Assembly (NCBI GenBank): GCA_947044405.1
Contig: CAMRHE010000011.1
Coordinates: 5,252,501 to 5,316,500 of the forward strand
Source of the DNA: Leptodactylus fallax
Taxonomy: Eukaryota > Chordata > Amphibia > Anura > Leptodactylidae
Direction: 5' to 3'
DNA: 64,000 nucleotides
Part shown: piece after piece, positions 1 to 12,211 of the stretch
Position numbering within the stretch: position 1 is the stretch's first letter
Layout of the letters: each line of letters starts with the position of its first letter
Notes under the pieces: model-generated
Database searches by the model: none
What the model saw: only the letters and a program-made list of their open reading frames with translations
Told to the model about the DNA's origin: nothing
Translations under genes and position numbers: made by a program

Positions 1-1044
1 AACAAATTCTTTTAACCTGACATGGGGCAGTTGACATTCATTTAGCCTCATCTACTATGTAACTTAATGTGATTTCCTAAATCCTGATCATAACATTTAA
101 TAATTTAATGAGTATAGTCAGCTTTAAGTTAACACTGTTTTCATTGGGTCTGTCCAACGTGTACATGGGTATATGAGTTGGGGTGGAAAGAAGAAAAATA
201 AATTGACGGATCTTATTTTCCTCGACATTAGACAGTCCTACAGAAAACAAAGGATTTGGCCAATATTAAGAAGGATCAGGCTGTTGGATTTCAACATGCT
301 TGATATTTTTGTTCTAAGCATAAAATAAGCACCACCAGAGGGTTCTAGCAGAGACTTATTCCCATCTCCCCATTTTGAAACACAGCATGTCTATGGCGGT
401 TCAGCCGAATGAACTTCTGTTCAACAGCTATTCAATGACTACGGCCACACTTACTGCTACCTAGGGGTTTAGCTCTGTGTTTGTAAGCTATATGCCTAAC
501 ATAAAGGGGGTTATCCAGTTACAGATAAATATTAAGAGACAAATGCTATTGCTTGTATAATGAAAAGTTATATAATTTTTCAATATACTTTCTGTATCAA
601 TTCCTCACGGTTTTCTAGATCTCCGCTTGTTATCACTCATTCTGATTAGATCCAGTGTATAAAAATCAGTCCATGGTCATGTGATGGACACACAGGTGCA
701 CAGCTCGTCATAGTAACAGCACAGTAATCAGACATCTGCCTGGTAACGAGCCGTGCACCTGTGTGTCCATCACATGACCATGGACTGTACATCACATGAC
801 CATGGACTAACTTTTATACACTGGAAGTTAGTAGAATGAATGACAGCAAGCAGAGATCTAGGAAACTGAGGAGCAGATACAGAAGCATATTGGAAAATTG
901 TAGAACTTTTCATTATACAAACAACAACATTAGTCACTCAATATTTGTCTGAAACTGGACAACCCCTTTTAAGCTCTATTGAACATACCACATAAAATGA
1001 CATGGGAAATGAAGGCTACACTTGCACAGTGTTCTGCTCCTTAC
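1..1044. other. Start of CTTNBP2 intron 6, mostly repeat
   Basis: No coding exon is visible here. Bases 505-968 hold a MITE (listed separately). The rest, about 500 bases on the left, is AT-rich and I recognise nothing in it. Confidence 0.6.
505..968. mobile_element. T2/Kolobok-like MITE with long internal palindrome
   Basis: Ends are inverted: AGGGGGTTATCCAGTTACAG on the left and, read on the other strand, AAGGGGTTGTCCAGTTTCAG on the right. The right flank is TTAA and the left flank ATAA, a likely decayed TTAA duplication. Inside, a segment around 668-700 (GTCCATGGTCATGTGATGG) recurs inverted at about 757-787, followed by an extra direct copy of CATCACATGACCATGGACT near 789-807. No coding capacity. 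Confidence 0.65.
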
Positions 1045-1144
1045 TTTGAATGTCCCTGAGCAGCTGCTGTGCATAAGGCAGTGAAGCCATTTGAAACAGT
1101 AGCATCTACTCGTGCTCCTGACGTCAGCAGCAACTTTACACAGT
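1045..1144 (-). CDS. CTTNBP2: CTTNBP2 exon 6 (ankyrin repeat, continues outside)
   Basis: The exon completes Asp-742 and encodes [20 protein letters not shown] then [13 protein letters not shown], a textbook ankyrin repeat, ending with two bases of codon 775 before GTAAGG at 1044-1039. The acceptor is TTCACTTGCAG at 1145. Its length (100 nt) takes phase 1 to phase 2, which is the phase expected at this position of the gene, with the next exon completing the codon and continuing the ankyrin array. That next exon is not in the window. Confidence 0.93.
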
Positions 1145-1628
1145 CTGCAAGTGAACAAAAATAGAGCATGAGAATGCAAAATAAAAGAAGAAAAGTACAA
1201 GAAATGAGTTGTGGGGGTAGAAGTGGATACAATACCTGCAATAAACATATGAACAGTATATACATAAATATAGAAAACTATTTACAAAATATGACAACTT
1301 GAGCTGCAGTTCAAGCTAATAAATACATTTATGCAACTTTATGTAACAAAACAGTGTAACAGATTTAATAATACATTGTATTTGTATTAAATTTGATTTG
1401 CGCATTGATAATTGGAGATGTTGCTACAGTATAATTTTCTTTTGGGATTAATAAAGTCTTTTATCATATTATATTCTATTCTAAATTACGGCTACCACAA
1501 ACATGAGATTTCTCAATGGTGTTGAAGAGATAGGAATTATGTATAAAATAAACACAACAATATTGTAAGGCTGTGTTCACATTTGCATGAGCAGTCCTGC
1601 ACATAGCCTTCATTGCATATCCCATTAA

Positions 1629-2109
1629 AGAGAATCTATCAATCTGGGACACTAAACCACCCACACGTCCATATGGACCTGGGGTTTAGTGTCCCAAAGC
1701 ACCCTGTTATAACGCAATCCATGGCCACATTAAAAATAAAAAAACTTTATGCTCACCCTGCCGCTGTACTCCCCGCACCTGCGCAGTTCTTCAATGAAGC
1801 CAGAGGAGTACCCCTTGGCTTCAGTGCGCATGCCCCGCAATTACGTAGTGAAGCCGGGGTGTCTATCTTTGGCTTCACTGAAGAATAGCGTAGGCGCTGG
1901 GAGGCGTGCCAACAAAGAAGCTCATGAATAAGCCAGACTGTTCTCACCAAACACCGTCAATCGGAGTCTTCTCTAGGTAAGTATAAAGGTTTTTTATGTT
2001 TAATGCGCCTGCGGATTGTATTACAACAGGGCAATTTGGGACACTAAACCCCAAGTCTATAAGGACCTGTGGGTCGTTTAGTGTCCCAGATTGACCTGAT
2101 AGATTCCCT
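1629..2109. mobile_element. T2/Kolobok-like MITE in intron 5
   Basis: Inverted ends AGAGAATCTATCAATCTGGG and AGGGAATCTATCAGGTCAAT lie between two TTAA copies (1625-1628 and 2110-2113). Both arms share CTGGGACACTAAAC and CCC-rich inner sequence, and the centre has a second inverted motif (TTCTTCAATGAAGCC and GGCTTCACTGAAGAA). At 481 bp it fills a third of intron 5. Confidence 0.8.
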
Positions 2110-2614
2110 TTAAATTTGAGGGGAGAATAGCGCACCAAGCAGCTCTAGTCTTCCCATCAAATTAACGGAAACCATTATGGAGTCCATTAAAGATCAATGG
2201 GTTCATTGGCACTGGGTAGATCGGTCATATCACTGTATTGCAGTTTTATTATAACCAGAGACCACTGCAGATGTAAACACAGCCTAATGCAATCGATATA
2301 CTTAAGATAGCTGTTGGTCAAAATATTGATCGCCTGACATCTATCACTCAAAATTTCCCCATACACATTCACACCTGGCTGGGGAGAAGGGATAAAACAG
2401 CTACCAGACTCCTCTGACAGCAGCTTATCACCCTAAGAACAAAGGATCGGGCACTTGAAATCCAACTCCCTGATCCTTATCTCTCCAGATATCTGGGGGT
2501 TTACTGAGTTTCATTCATCAGAAGAAATTATTCTGAGGACCTCCAAGACCAAGCTTAAAACACAAACAATGGTCATTATCTCCAGGTAACATAACACACT
2601 GGCTTGTCTCTTAC

Positions 2615-2818
2615 CTGTATGTCCATTGGCAGCAGCAGAATACAAGGCAGTATGGCCATCTTTACATAAGTTATTTATATCCAGTCCTTCTTCATTAAGC
2701 AGCATTGACAATAAAGTGACATTTCCCTGGGCAGCAGCTTGGTGAAGAAGGGTGGACCTGTCTGCCAGGGGAACAGGACCACCGCTTGTTAACAAAGGAG
2801 TTAAGGAGGGTGACCAGC
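2615..2818 (-). CDS. CTTNBP2: CTTNBP2 exon 5 (first ankyrin repeats)
   Basis: The 204-nt exon completes codon 674 (Gly) and encodes [13 protein letters not shown], then ankyrin repeat sequence with [20 protein letters not shown] and [16 protein letters not shown], ending in the first base of codon 742. The acceptor is TTGACTCACAG at 2819 and the donor is ACAG|GTAAGA at 2614. Phase 1 at both ends matches its neighbours. In ankyrin terms the TALYSAA and DGHTAL helices are intact. The protein-interaction role of the repeat block in this family is known but the partner bound by these particular repeats is not shown here. Confidence 0.95.
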
Positions 2819-2987
2819 CTGTGAGTCAAAGTAATAGATGATAAGGGGAATACAGATATAAGTCGGGAAACAACACAGGTTAATTGTAATAGCAGGATCT
2901 GGAATTAACTCATGCACGCGAATTGTGAGGTATTTGAAAGACTGTCTTACTAGAAATTATATAAATTTATTTGTTCACACACAGCAA

Positions 2988-3007
2988 ATATATATATACA
3001 CATATAT

Positions 3008-3053
<46 letters not shown>

Positions 3054-3062
3054 TTACACACA
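2988..3062. repeat. (TA)n/(CA)n microsatellite
   Basis: A compound simple repeat: TATATA, a run of about twelve CA units, then TATATA again and CACACA. Simple sequence in intron 4. Confidence 0.95.
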
Positions 3063-3230
3063 CAAAACAAAGCATATGGTAGGCTTCTTTGCCTAATGGG
3101 CTAGATTTACTTTACACAGCTACATGTTGCCAGTAGTTATTTGGTTGGGAATTTTATCACCAGTACACCAAGACTGCTCATAATTTTTATGCAATAAAAA
3201 TGCTAATTTTTTTTACCAGTTTGTGAATAT

Positions 3231-3620
3231 GCAGCGTTTTGGCTGTGGCATAAACGCCACAGCAAAAAAACACTGCATATTATAGTACCTGCAAAGTGGA
3301 TGGGATTCTGGCTTATCCCATCCACACACTACTGAAAAAAAATCCAAAGCGGAAATGCTGCAATTTAAAAAAAAAAACAAAAAAAAACAAAACGTGTTTT
3401 TGTAAATCACAGCATGTCAGTTATACCTACGGAAACACTAGCGGTTTCTGTATAGGTATAATAGGATACTGTTGTACCATGTTAGCCATTGAAAGTAGTG
3501 GAAGAGCAAAGAAGGTATCGCCTGATTTCTTCACTCTTCCACTTGGTATAATAGGGACAGTAAGTACGCAGAGGAAAACTCGGCGGACTTTCTGTGAAAA
3601 GCGCCGCAGGGTTTTCCCTC
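3231..3620. repeat. Palindromic GGCCCCAC-family repeat, copy 1 (diverged, interrupted)
   Basis: Internal landmarks of the window's commonest repeat are present: CCTGCAAAGTGGATGGGATT near 3290, then CACAGCATGTCA, TATACCTACGGAAAC, and on the far side GGACTTTCTGTGAAAAGCGC. The two arms are separated by about 110 unrelated bases (3466-3565). The outer GGCTAAGGCCCCAC ends are lost. Confidence 0.6.
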
Positions 3621-4338
3621 AATGTGGAGATTATCATTCAAGCAGAGCATGGTATAAATGCTACCTGCACATTTTTCACCCCATACCTTTTAGCGTTGAT
3701 ATATGTAACTTACAATACAGTACATTCAGTAGCATTCACAAGCATATAACTATTACTATTGCAGCTGTTGTGTTTTAAAATGTCATTGTGAAGTTAATGC
3801 ATCTCAATGGAGCAAGCATACCAACTAATTTTCATATGACAATATATACATTTTTATGCACTGTCCACTTTGGTAAAGTTTTGCCAAATACATGCACTGA
3901 AATAAACATAGACATAGCTGCATATTGTCATGTGACAAAATATTATAGCTTAGGAAATATAGTGAAAACCACATGATCATATTATGCAGCGGTTAAAAGT
4001 ACAATATGTGAACACTGAGGCTTGCGTCGATACGGAAAAAGAGCTGAACTGCAGAAGCTATACATTTTAAGCTGGATAACTTTTTAATACATTTTGTGAT
4101 ATACTTTATTAAGAGATTTTGGTTTCCTCCCCAAAATCCTGCTCTGAAATTCACTTTTTTATTCTTTCCTCTGTTTCTCAGCAGTTTGTGTGGGCTGATA
4201 AATAATTATATTTTGGGCATTATAAAACTCAGCGGTTCTGGTGTCATATGAAAGATAAGAATCTTAGATTCTCACCAAGAATGCAGTCTTACCTGTATTG
4301 TTTTTTTGGGAATGTCACCAGTTGAAAAACAGTCATAC

Positions 4339-4369
<31 letters not shown>

Positions 4370-5482
4370 ATTACAACATTTTATTACAACATTTCCAGAC
4401 ACTAAGTAGTTAACATTAATCTTCTAGAAATAGCAGACAATGCCTGAAGAACTATACACTGCTATATTCATGCTGTAAGACCTAATGGCTCTATCTTAGT
4501 GGCAGGTGACAAATGGTTACTAAAGTGTACAGCAAACTTACAGCTATAAAATCTACCTGCAGTATGTGCAAACTAACTAAAATGGTACACGGATTTTAAG
4601 TTTAATAAAAGTTTAAGATTAGCGCAGTAAGTAAACTTTCTATAAAAAAAAATAAAGATAAAAGTATAGAAAACCAACAAAATGTGCGGCCATTTAGTAA
4701 ATCTAACCCATTAAGCCATTTTAAAAGTTTTATGGGGAATTTGGTGGAATCCAGCAAGTTTGCTAAGGAAACCTCTGAACATTTTGTTAACTCTGCCACT
4801 GCCAAAAGACTGGGAAAACAAATAAAAAAGAAATTTGTAATAACAATACAGGATGAGAAGACAGATGTAACATATAGTATTGTTTGCTGTGCAAAACATT
4901 TTTGTACATAGTCTGTTGGGGAAAACAGCAAAAAGTGAATGCCATAAACACAAAATAAATTTTGCTATATTAGCAAAATTTTTCTTACCATTTAACATTT
5001 ACATGTCTAATTTACTTTTCAAGGAAGGTACAAATCATTTAAGAAGCAAAAGAAAAATGTGTCATACAAAAGAAGCCAACAAGTGAAGCATTTGCTTAAG
5101 CCGGAAAAACATGCAGTAATGGAAAAGGGAGTAGGAATAGAAGAACAGCTTCTGGCATCAGCTTCAGAATGTGGAGATGGTTAATTTGAGAGCCAAAATC
5201 AATATTTCAATCTTTTTGCCCTACTTTCAAGCCAAATCCCATTCATTTGAAAAATTATTGCATCTTAAGGAGGTGAAGACAGTGATTTCACAATTTGAAG
5301 AAAAATAATTGCAGTTTAAATACAAAATAAATATCATGGGGTATGAAAATCTATGAGCTTAAAATTAACCAATAACTCAAATGCATCATGCTGGAAATAA
5401 TAAAAAATGAGTCATCCAAAAGCAAACTATAGTCAAAAGGGCTGCATGTCTTTTATAGCTGCTGCAATTTGCCAAAAAGAAA

Positions 5483-5527
<45 letters not shown>

Positions 5528-6937
5528 TAGAAGTATTGTTGTTTGTCATTTACCTGCTGTTATACACGTTTCAAAAAAAATAAATAAAAAATCTAAAAGA
5601 CTAAATGCACCTAAAACACATTCTTATTAAAGAACCAACCAACCAACCACTAAAAGTGCGAATAAGGGAGTATGTGACCAAAATACCATAGCTACACTCA
5701 ATAGTGCATACCAAACACAGAAAAAGAGTGCAGACAGCCACAAGGTACAAGAATATATATATATCTAACCTTTATTAGTATGGTAACATAAAACCGACCG
5801 GACCACTGGAGATCCAGGCATAATACTGCACACTATATATTTTGTAACTTGTGGCTCAAACACTCATATTCTGTGCTTGGTATGTATTCTTATTAAAGAG
5901 CTACTAACAGGGATAAAACATGTGCAAGAAATCTCATCATGTGACTTTACAAACAGGTATAAACTACTGGCGTCCATAAAAAAGGATCTTATAGCTGACC
6001 ACAAAGAACTAGATTATTCTGCAAGAGCTCAGAACTAGGATGTCAAACCTAACCACACCCTTAGCCAAGCCATACACATGCTGCAGGCTCTATTGTGACC
6101 TGTGTCTGTGTCCAAAATATGACTACATGTAGACTGGTAGTCATGTTAAAAATGCTTTCTCCATTCTCTTGTACCTCAAGATTGACAAGGGTTGCTTCTA
6201 ACATTTTTGTTCCAAGAGCTGATCATAAAGCTGCATTACTGGACTTGGTATTGCAGCCAATAGTCTTAATTCCACCTGTGGGAAGCACAACTGTCTTAAA
6301 ACAGATGTACCCTGACCCTGTTCATTATGGTGAGATGGCCTTTCAGTGGCTGGGATTAGGGAAACAACATAGCACTGCTTTTATAACTCCAAACCACTTC
6401 TATGGGTGCTATGGAAAGCACAGCAAGCTTGGTTGTTTTGTTTGATGCAGGGTTTTTGTAACCCTGCCCCCCTCTGCACTCAATAGCAGCTTAGTCGGCA
6501 GACCTCTAGAAATAGATGCAGGTCTCAGAGCTGGGACCCAAATCTATCATTCATGGCAAATTTGTTGTACGAACAATTTTTACATAGATCAGGTTTATAC
6601 TCTAGGGCCTTGTATCAACAGATATTAGCTGTTCAATATATTAGTATTATGTTAGTAGCTCTTTATACATACCAACTAGAATTTTAGGTTTGCTGGTTCT
6701 TTTGATTATTCTACCTTCTATTAAAAGGGGTTATACAAACTTACGACATTGGTGGCAAATGTGCTCACAGTTTAACATCATGCCAAAATCCTGTCCTCAG
6801 GACAATATTTTGTAAGCCACTGCAATATCCTGTTTATCATTTTAAAGGGACCAGCAAAATTACAAACCATTTATATACTGTTATAGGGTCAGTTAGTGAC
6901 ATAGGGCAATCCTGCTGCAGAAAAAAGTCAACTTGAA
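3621..6937. other. Intron 4 stretch without a gene
   Basis: AT-rich intronic sequence with a T run at 4350-4370, an (AT)n microsatellite at 5485-5521 and (AACC)n at 5633-5649. Short open frames here have no recognisable domain or codon pattern. I cannot assign any element to the rest. Confidence 0.55.
5485..5521. repeat. (TA)n microsatellite
   Basis: Uninterrupted alternating TA for about 37 bases in intron 4. Confidence 0.95.
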
Positions 6938-7182
6938 GGCCGGGGCCCCACTTGGTGCAATTGCAGTGGTGGAAGCGCTGTAGCAAAAACCGCTGCGTTT
7001 TACAGTCCCTGCAAAGTGAATGGGATTCGCTATATTGCAGAAACATAACCGCAGCAGAAATGCTGTGATTTCCAAAACCATCACGTTTTTGGAAGTTGTA
7101 GCATTTTTCCTATAGGTATAATTGAATCAGAAAGTCTGCAGAGGTTTTTTCACTGCAGCCCACTACATGGGGTCTTAGCCTT
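6938..7182. repeat. Palindromic GGCCCCAC-family repeat, copy 2
   Basis: Begins GGCCGGGGCCCCACTTGG and ends CTACATGGGGTCTTAGCC, the reverse of the same motif. Internal CCTGCAAAGTGAATGGGATT and TATAGGTATAATTGAA are shared with the other copies. Non-coding MITE-like palindrome. Confidence 0.75.
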
Positions 7183-7326
7183 AATCAGTATGCTAAGGAC
7201 CAGTTTGATGTTCCTGCTGCATGGCCACATCTGCCAAATCACCGGAACATCATGAACTGTCAAGCTTTGTGTTAGGTAACATCATTGGGTGGTGTCGCCA
7301 TGTCCTCTGCGCACCGAATATGCATA

Positions 7327-7660
7327 CAGATTAAGGTCGTAGCATAAGCGGCACGATTTTGCCACGGTGGAAATTCTGTGGCAAAAACTGCGGTATTTTA
7401 AAGTACCTGCAAAGTGGATGGGATTCTGGCTAATCCCATCCACACATTGCAGAAAAATATCCGCAGTGGACATGCTTTGATTTCAAATCGATTTGGAAAT
7501 CGCAGCATGTCAATTATATCTACGGAAACGCTGGCATTTTCGGTATAGGTTTACTTGAAAACTCATCGTACTTTCTGTGAAAATCGCTGCAGGAAAAACC
7601 GTGATGCGTTTCCGCTGCCTTTTTAGGTTTCCGGTTCACTACGTGGGGCTTTAGTCTAAA
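7327..7660. repeat. Palindromic GGCCCCAC-family repeat, copy 3
   Basis: Contains CCTGCAAAGTGGATGGGATT, CGCAGCATGTCAATTATATC and ends ACTACGTGGGGCTTTAGTC. It lies about 145 bp from copy 2 in the same intron and looks partly decayed at its left end. Confidence 0.7.
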
Positions 7661-7851
7661 AGTTGATTTTCTTGGCAACAAGATTACACTGTGACACAAA
7701 GAGTATGTTTATTATGCGTACAACAACATATAAGTGGTTTAGAAGCCATCTTGGTGGTGACAGACTGCTTTAGAAGAGAATTTGTCACCAAGTACAAAAT
7801 ACTAAATGCTATACATCATTTGATTGGTGCTGTGCTCTTGAACAATTTGGC

Positions 7852-7882
<31 letters not shown>

Positions 7883-9485
7883 AAAATAAACTGTTACAGG
7901 ACATATTTGCAGAATAGGTGGCAGATTTATAAAAAAAAAAAAAAAGCGCAAATTGATCAGGTGCACAAGAATAAAATGAGATATGTTAATCAGAATTTCG
8001 TACTTGGTGACAGGTCCTCTTTAAACACAATTGATTTATATTAATGCACCACAGATACTGAACATTATGTACACAGTGCATCCATATACACTAGAATATC
8101 AAGGACTAAGCAAAGCAAGGCAATCTTACAGCCTCAGTTCCTAAGTTTCAAGATCAGGGTCAGAATTCCGAGATGATTTAAACTGCAAACTGAGAGCACA
8201 TATAGAGCTATGTTGCAAGAATAACTTTATAAATCTGTAGAACCCCTGAAATATAGAGCTGTTAACAGTTACAGGTTTAAGAAGTGTGATAAAACATATT
8301 CCTAAGCAAACAGAGAAGAAATACTAGGAATTATGACAAGAGGCTCCACAGAGTCTCTGATAAAGTCAGTTTTGGCAATATTACATTAAGAAAGTGGTTA
8401 CAGTTACTGACCTAACTTCTATCAAGGCAAACGCTTGTGAATTTTTATGTGAAGCTGGGCCTCCTAATTGGCAGAATGTTCTGCTTTTTTCAAAACTGCA
8501 TGAACAAGTGCAGAGCACAGTAAGCCAAGACTGTTTGATGGAAAATGGCAAATCTAGGAATAAGAAGAAAAGGCAACTTTAGTCCAAACACAATTTATAT
8601 GTAGCTTAAATTTCATGAGCAGCTCATCCACACTTATACAGAGACTGCCACCATATGTCAATGGGATCCGTCATACTGGCTACTTAAAAGCACAACAGAA
8701 CATCACAAGATATATACAGTCAAGTGCTTGACAAGAATGTAAAATTATCGGAGCAGGACCCCTGTAATAGCTACAGAAAAGCTATGTATAGCTGCCAATT
8801 ATTTCACTTTCTAGGCCAGATCAAGATTTTCATAAAAATACTGTGAATTGCGATAGCAGGACAGTATAAGAATATATCTCACGCTGCAGTAACACTATGG
8901 GGGAGGGGGAGTCAAGGTAATGATTTGCTGTCATAAAAAGGCTGGCATTGTGAAGTATGAAAGTGAACCTTACAGATTGTTCAGTTCTGTGAGTATAACG
9001 TGTTCCATTTACCATAATGGAAATGGACAGCTACAGCAATACAGAAAGAGCCTGTGTGAATGTGACAACTGGAGCCATAATACAATATCTAGTCTAACAA
9101 AACACATAAATATCTATATGCCCATTTCGCAAATTTTACAGATTATAAAAGACCTCCAACAATAACCCAGGTCTAGCGCACATACTTTTGACTTGCAGTT
9201 CACACTATGATTTTGTTCTTCCAGGTTACATGCTCACACGTATTGTTGACTTCCTTTCAGAATCATTTTTGGTGAAGACCACTTTGAAAAATCAGTTCAG
9301 AAAAGGAAGTGAAGGAGTGCAAGCTGTATGAATATTATAACATAACAGATTCTCATACCCCATGTATGAAAAGAGAATACAATGTGCTATGAAAAGGCTG
9401 TATTGAAGAATGAAAGGTAAGAAACAGGAAATCACAGACTGATATAATTGGCAGAGTAAACGGTGCAAAGCTGATATCCCATTAC
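7661..9485. other. Intron 4 stretch without a gene, next to exon 4
   Basis: Contains a 26-base T run (about 7851-7876) and an A run near 7931. Otherwise AT-rich intron. No exon-like open frame with splice sites was found before the exon 4 donor. Confidence 0.55.
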
Positions 9486-11109
9486 CTGATGCTGTTACCA
9501 GGAGGCTGTCTGAATCACATGGTCTACAGGATGAGGCACTAACAGGGTGTATGGAGGAGTTACAGGCAATGGTTGTGGGAATGACAAGGGAACTTTCTGA
9601 ACATGCAGGTTCGGTCCATCCAGGGGACTGGGAAGGCCAAGCACCCACCTGTGATGTGCCTATGGCTGGTATGACACAGCCTGCAGATGCCACAGGTATA
9701 TCTATAGATGGTTTTGGTGGCAGCTGAGGTGAAGACTTAGATACAGTTTCCTCGTTTACCCTGAATCCATGTGCTGAAGTGGTAGGAGCAGATGTAATGG
9801 GCTTATGCTCACTTTTCACCCCAATATTTGGTGGTGTCTTTAATGGAGGATGTGGTGCAGATGGAGTCTGGGAAAGTCCAGGTTTTTTTGGAGGAATAGG
9901 TGGAGGATTTCCTCTATCAACTCTTGAAACTGAAGTAGATTTTAAAGCCAGCGATGGATGTCCAGTTCGTCCAGCAACTGGTGGATATGTACCGGTTTCC
10001 ATTGCATGTGAGAACCCAGGTCTCAGTTGTGTGTTCCCCTGAGGACTAGTAAACCTAGAAAGGACTTGGGTCACAGTATTCCTAGCCATTTGTTTTGCAA
10101 CCATAGTTTCACGGCTGTTGGGAGACAATTCTCTTGTCTGAGGATTTTGAGTCGTGTTTCCATTTTGGTCATGCTCATTGGCATTTGCCTGAAACTTAAA
10201 CTTGGCAGCCTGGATACGAGGACTAAGACCTGAATTTATAGTTGTGTTAGGACTAGGTGAATGTAAACTCTGCATAGACTGAGACAGGTAGCTTGGTGAA
10301 GCTGGTGTGGGGCAAAATGGAATGTTAGGGTGAGCAGAGGAACTTGTCTGTTCTGATGAGCAGCCATTCTCTTCTGTTCGGCTAAAACTTGTAGATACTC
10401 CATGGTTTGTAGGAAGACTTGTTAATGTATCATTTGTATGTCTATCTGTAATAGGTTTTGCAAATGCAGAATTTGTGCAAACATTAACCTTTGCATTGCC
10501 TGCTATAACATGATTAACTATGGATGGCTTGGCTGGTATAGTCAATGGAGACTTCTTTACACTTTCAGTGTCACCATCTACCACTAATGTATTTGTCTGG
10601 CAAGAAACAGAACGTGATCCAGGACCTGCAGCTAGAGAGTGCTTATCTTTATTCTTGCGAAGAAGAGATATATTTGCTTTATTATCTTCTTCTCTAGACA
10701 ATTTCAGCTGCTCAATGATTTTCTTCATCCTGTCTATTTCATCTTGAAGTTCTTTGGTGTGTGCTTCTTCTTGTGAGAGCTTGGCACGGAGATGCTCTCT
10801 TTCAGTATCAAATTCTGAAAGTTGTTTCTCGACTTGAGCCTCCATCTGTGCTTCCATTTGGGACCTGATCTGTTTTTCAGCAGCTAGAGCTTCTTCTAGC
10901 TCAGAACCCCTCTTCTTTTCCAATTCTAGTTTTGACACTACATCATCAAACTTTTGAGCTTCTTCCACTAGTTTATTAGACAAAAGTTTACATTCTTTAA
11001 CTAGGATCAGTACAACATGTTTATTTTTGGCACGTTCTTCCTCTAGACGAGACAATAGCTTTTTGTGCTCTTGTTCTATAGCTTGAAGCTGACTTTTCTC
11101 TGCCTCGAG
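9486..11109 (-). CDS. CTTNBP2: CTTNBP2 large exon 4 (coiled coil and proline-rich region)
   Basis: This 1624-nt exon encodes residues 133-673 plus the first base of codon 674. It begins [19 protein letters not shown] after an acceptor TTTAATGCAG. The first 160 or so residues are charged heptad-like coiled coil ([38 protein letters not shown]). A long low-complexity Ser/Thr/Pro-rich part follows, with [24 protein letters not shown] and a class of proline motif expected to bind the cortactin SH3 domain ([12 protein letters not shown], near residues 530-541), then [12 protein letters not shown] and [13 protein letters not shown]. It ends TASG at a donor G|GTAATG (9485). The segment [13 protein letters not shown] looks like a small MEAQ duplication relative to the usual MEAQMEKQ. 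Confidence 0.96.
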
Positions 11110-11403
11110 CTGCATTAAAAAAAAAAAGCATGCCACATTATTCTAATGCTAGAAAAAATAATAATCTTACATTCAGCAGTTATCTTGAACTTGATATTCA
11201 AGTGATATTTACTATGTCCTATAATCCCCTATTATTATCCACTAAATATTGCACACAAGGTAGGTAAAGGCATACATTAAAAATCTTTTAAAGCATCCAC
11301 AAGATGCCAAAGTCTTTGTTCACATGGGTATCATGGTTTCTGTTACATGCAACAGATCTAAAAGGGACACTTCCGGACCACTTTAACATACTATATAACA
11401 TTC

Positions 11404-11715
11404 AGGCTAAGGCCCCACATAGCGGGCCGCAGCAAAAAAGCACTGGGGGTAAAAAATGTTTTTTCCTGCAGCGCTTTTCACTTCAAGTCTGTAAAGGTTT
11501 CCTCTGCGGACTTTCTGCTTCCATTATAACTATAAGGAAACTGCCTGCATTTCCGTAGGTATAATTGACATGCTGCAATTTCCAAAACCGCGACAGTTTT
11601 GGAAACCGCAGTGTGTCTGCTGCGTGTATTTTTCCGCAATGTGTGGATGGGATTCGCTACTTTGCAGGGACTGTAAAACACAGCTGTGTTTACACCATGT
11701 AGGGCCCCAGCCTTA
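11404..11715. repeat. Palindromic GGCCCCAC-family repeat, copy 4
   Basis: A full-looking copy from AGGCTAAGGCCCCACATAGC to CATGTAGGGCCCCAGCCTTA, with internal GACTTTCTGCTTCCATTATA, CCGTAGGTATAATTGACATG and GTGTGGATGGGATTCGC. It has no open reading frame of note. Confidence 0.8.
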
Positions 11716-12211
11716 GAGAGACTGAGTTTATCAGGTGATACAAAACGTAAATCAGTAATATAAACAACACATGAGAATCTAGGATAAGGAGGCAGACTAA
11801 AGCCCAAGATTCATTTTACAGTTGTGCTAAAAAGTTTACATACCCCGGCAGATTTTTTGTTTTTTTTGGCCTTTTTTCAGAGAATATGAATGATAACACA
11901 AAAACTTTTTCTCCACTCATGGTTAGTGGTTGGTTGAAGCCATTTATTGTCTCTTTTTAAATCATAATGACAACCAAAAACATCAAAATGACCCTGTTCA
12001 AAAGTTCACATACCCTGGTGATTTTGGCCTGATAACATTTCCAGAAGTTTGAATGGCTACTAAAGGTAACATCCTCACCTGTGACCTGTTTGCTTGTAAT
12101 CAGTGTGTGTGCATAAAAGCTGAGTGAGTTTCTGGGATCCAGACAGACTGTTGCATTTTTCTTCCAGCCACTGACGTTTCTGGATTGTGAGTCAAGGGGA
12201 AAGCAAAAGAA

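Noticed and set aside
3296..3778. 160-codon plus-strand open frame in intron 4
   Set aside because: It runs through a palindromic repeat and poly-A tract; the Lys-rich part comes from A runs and no domain is present.
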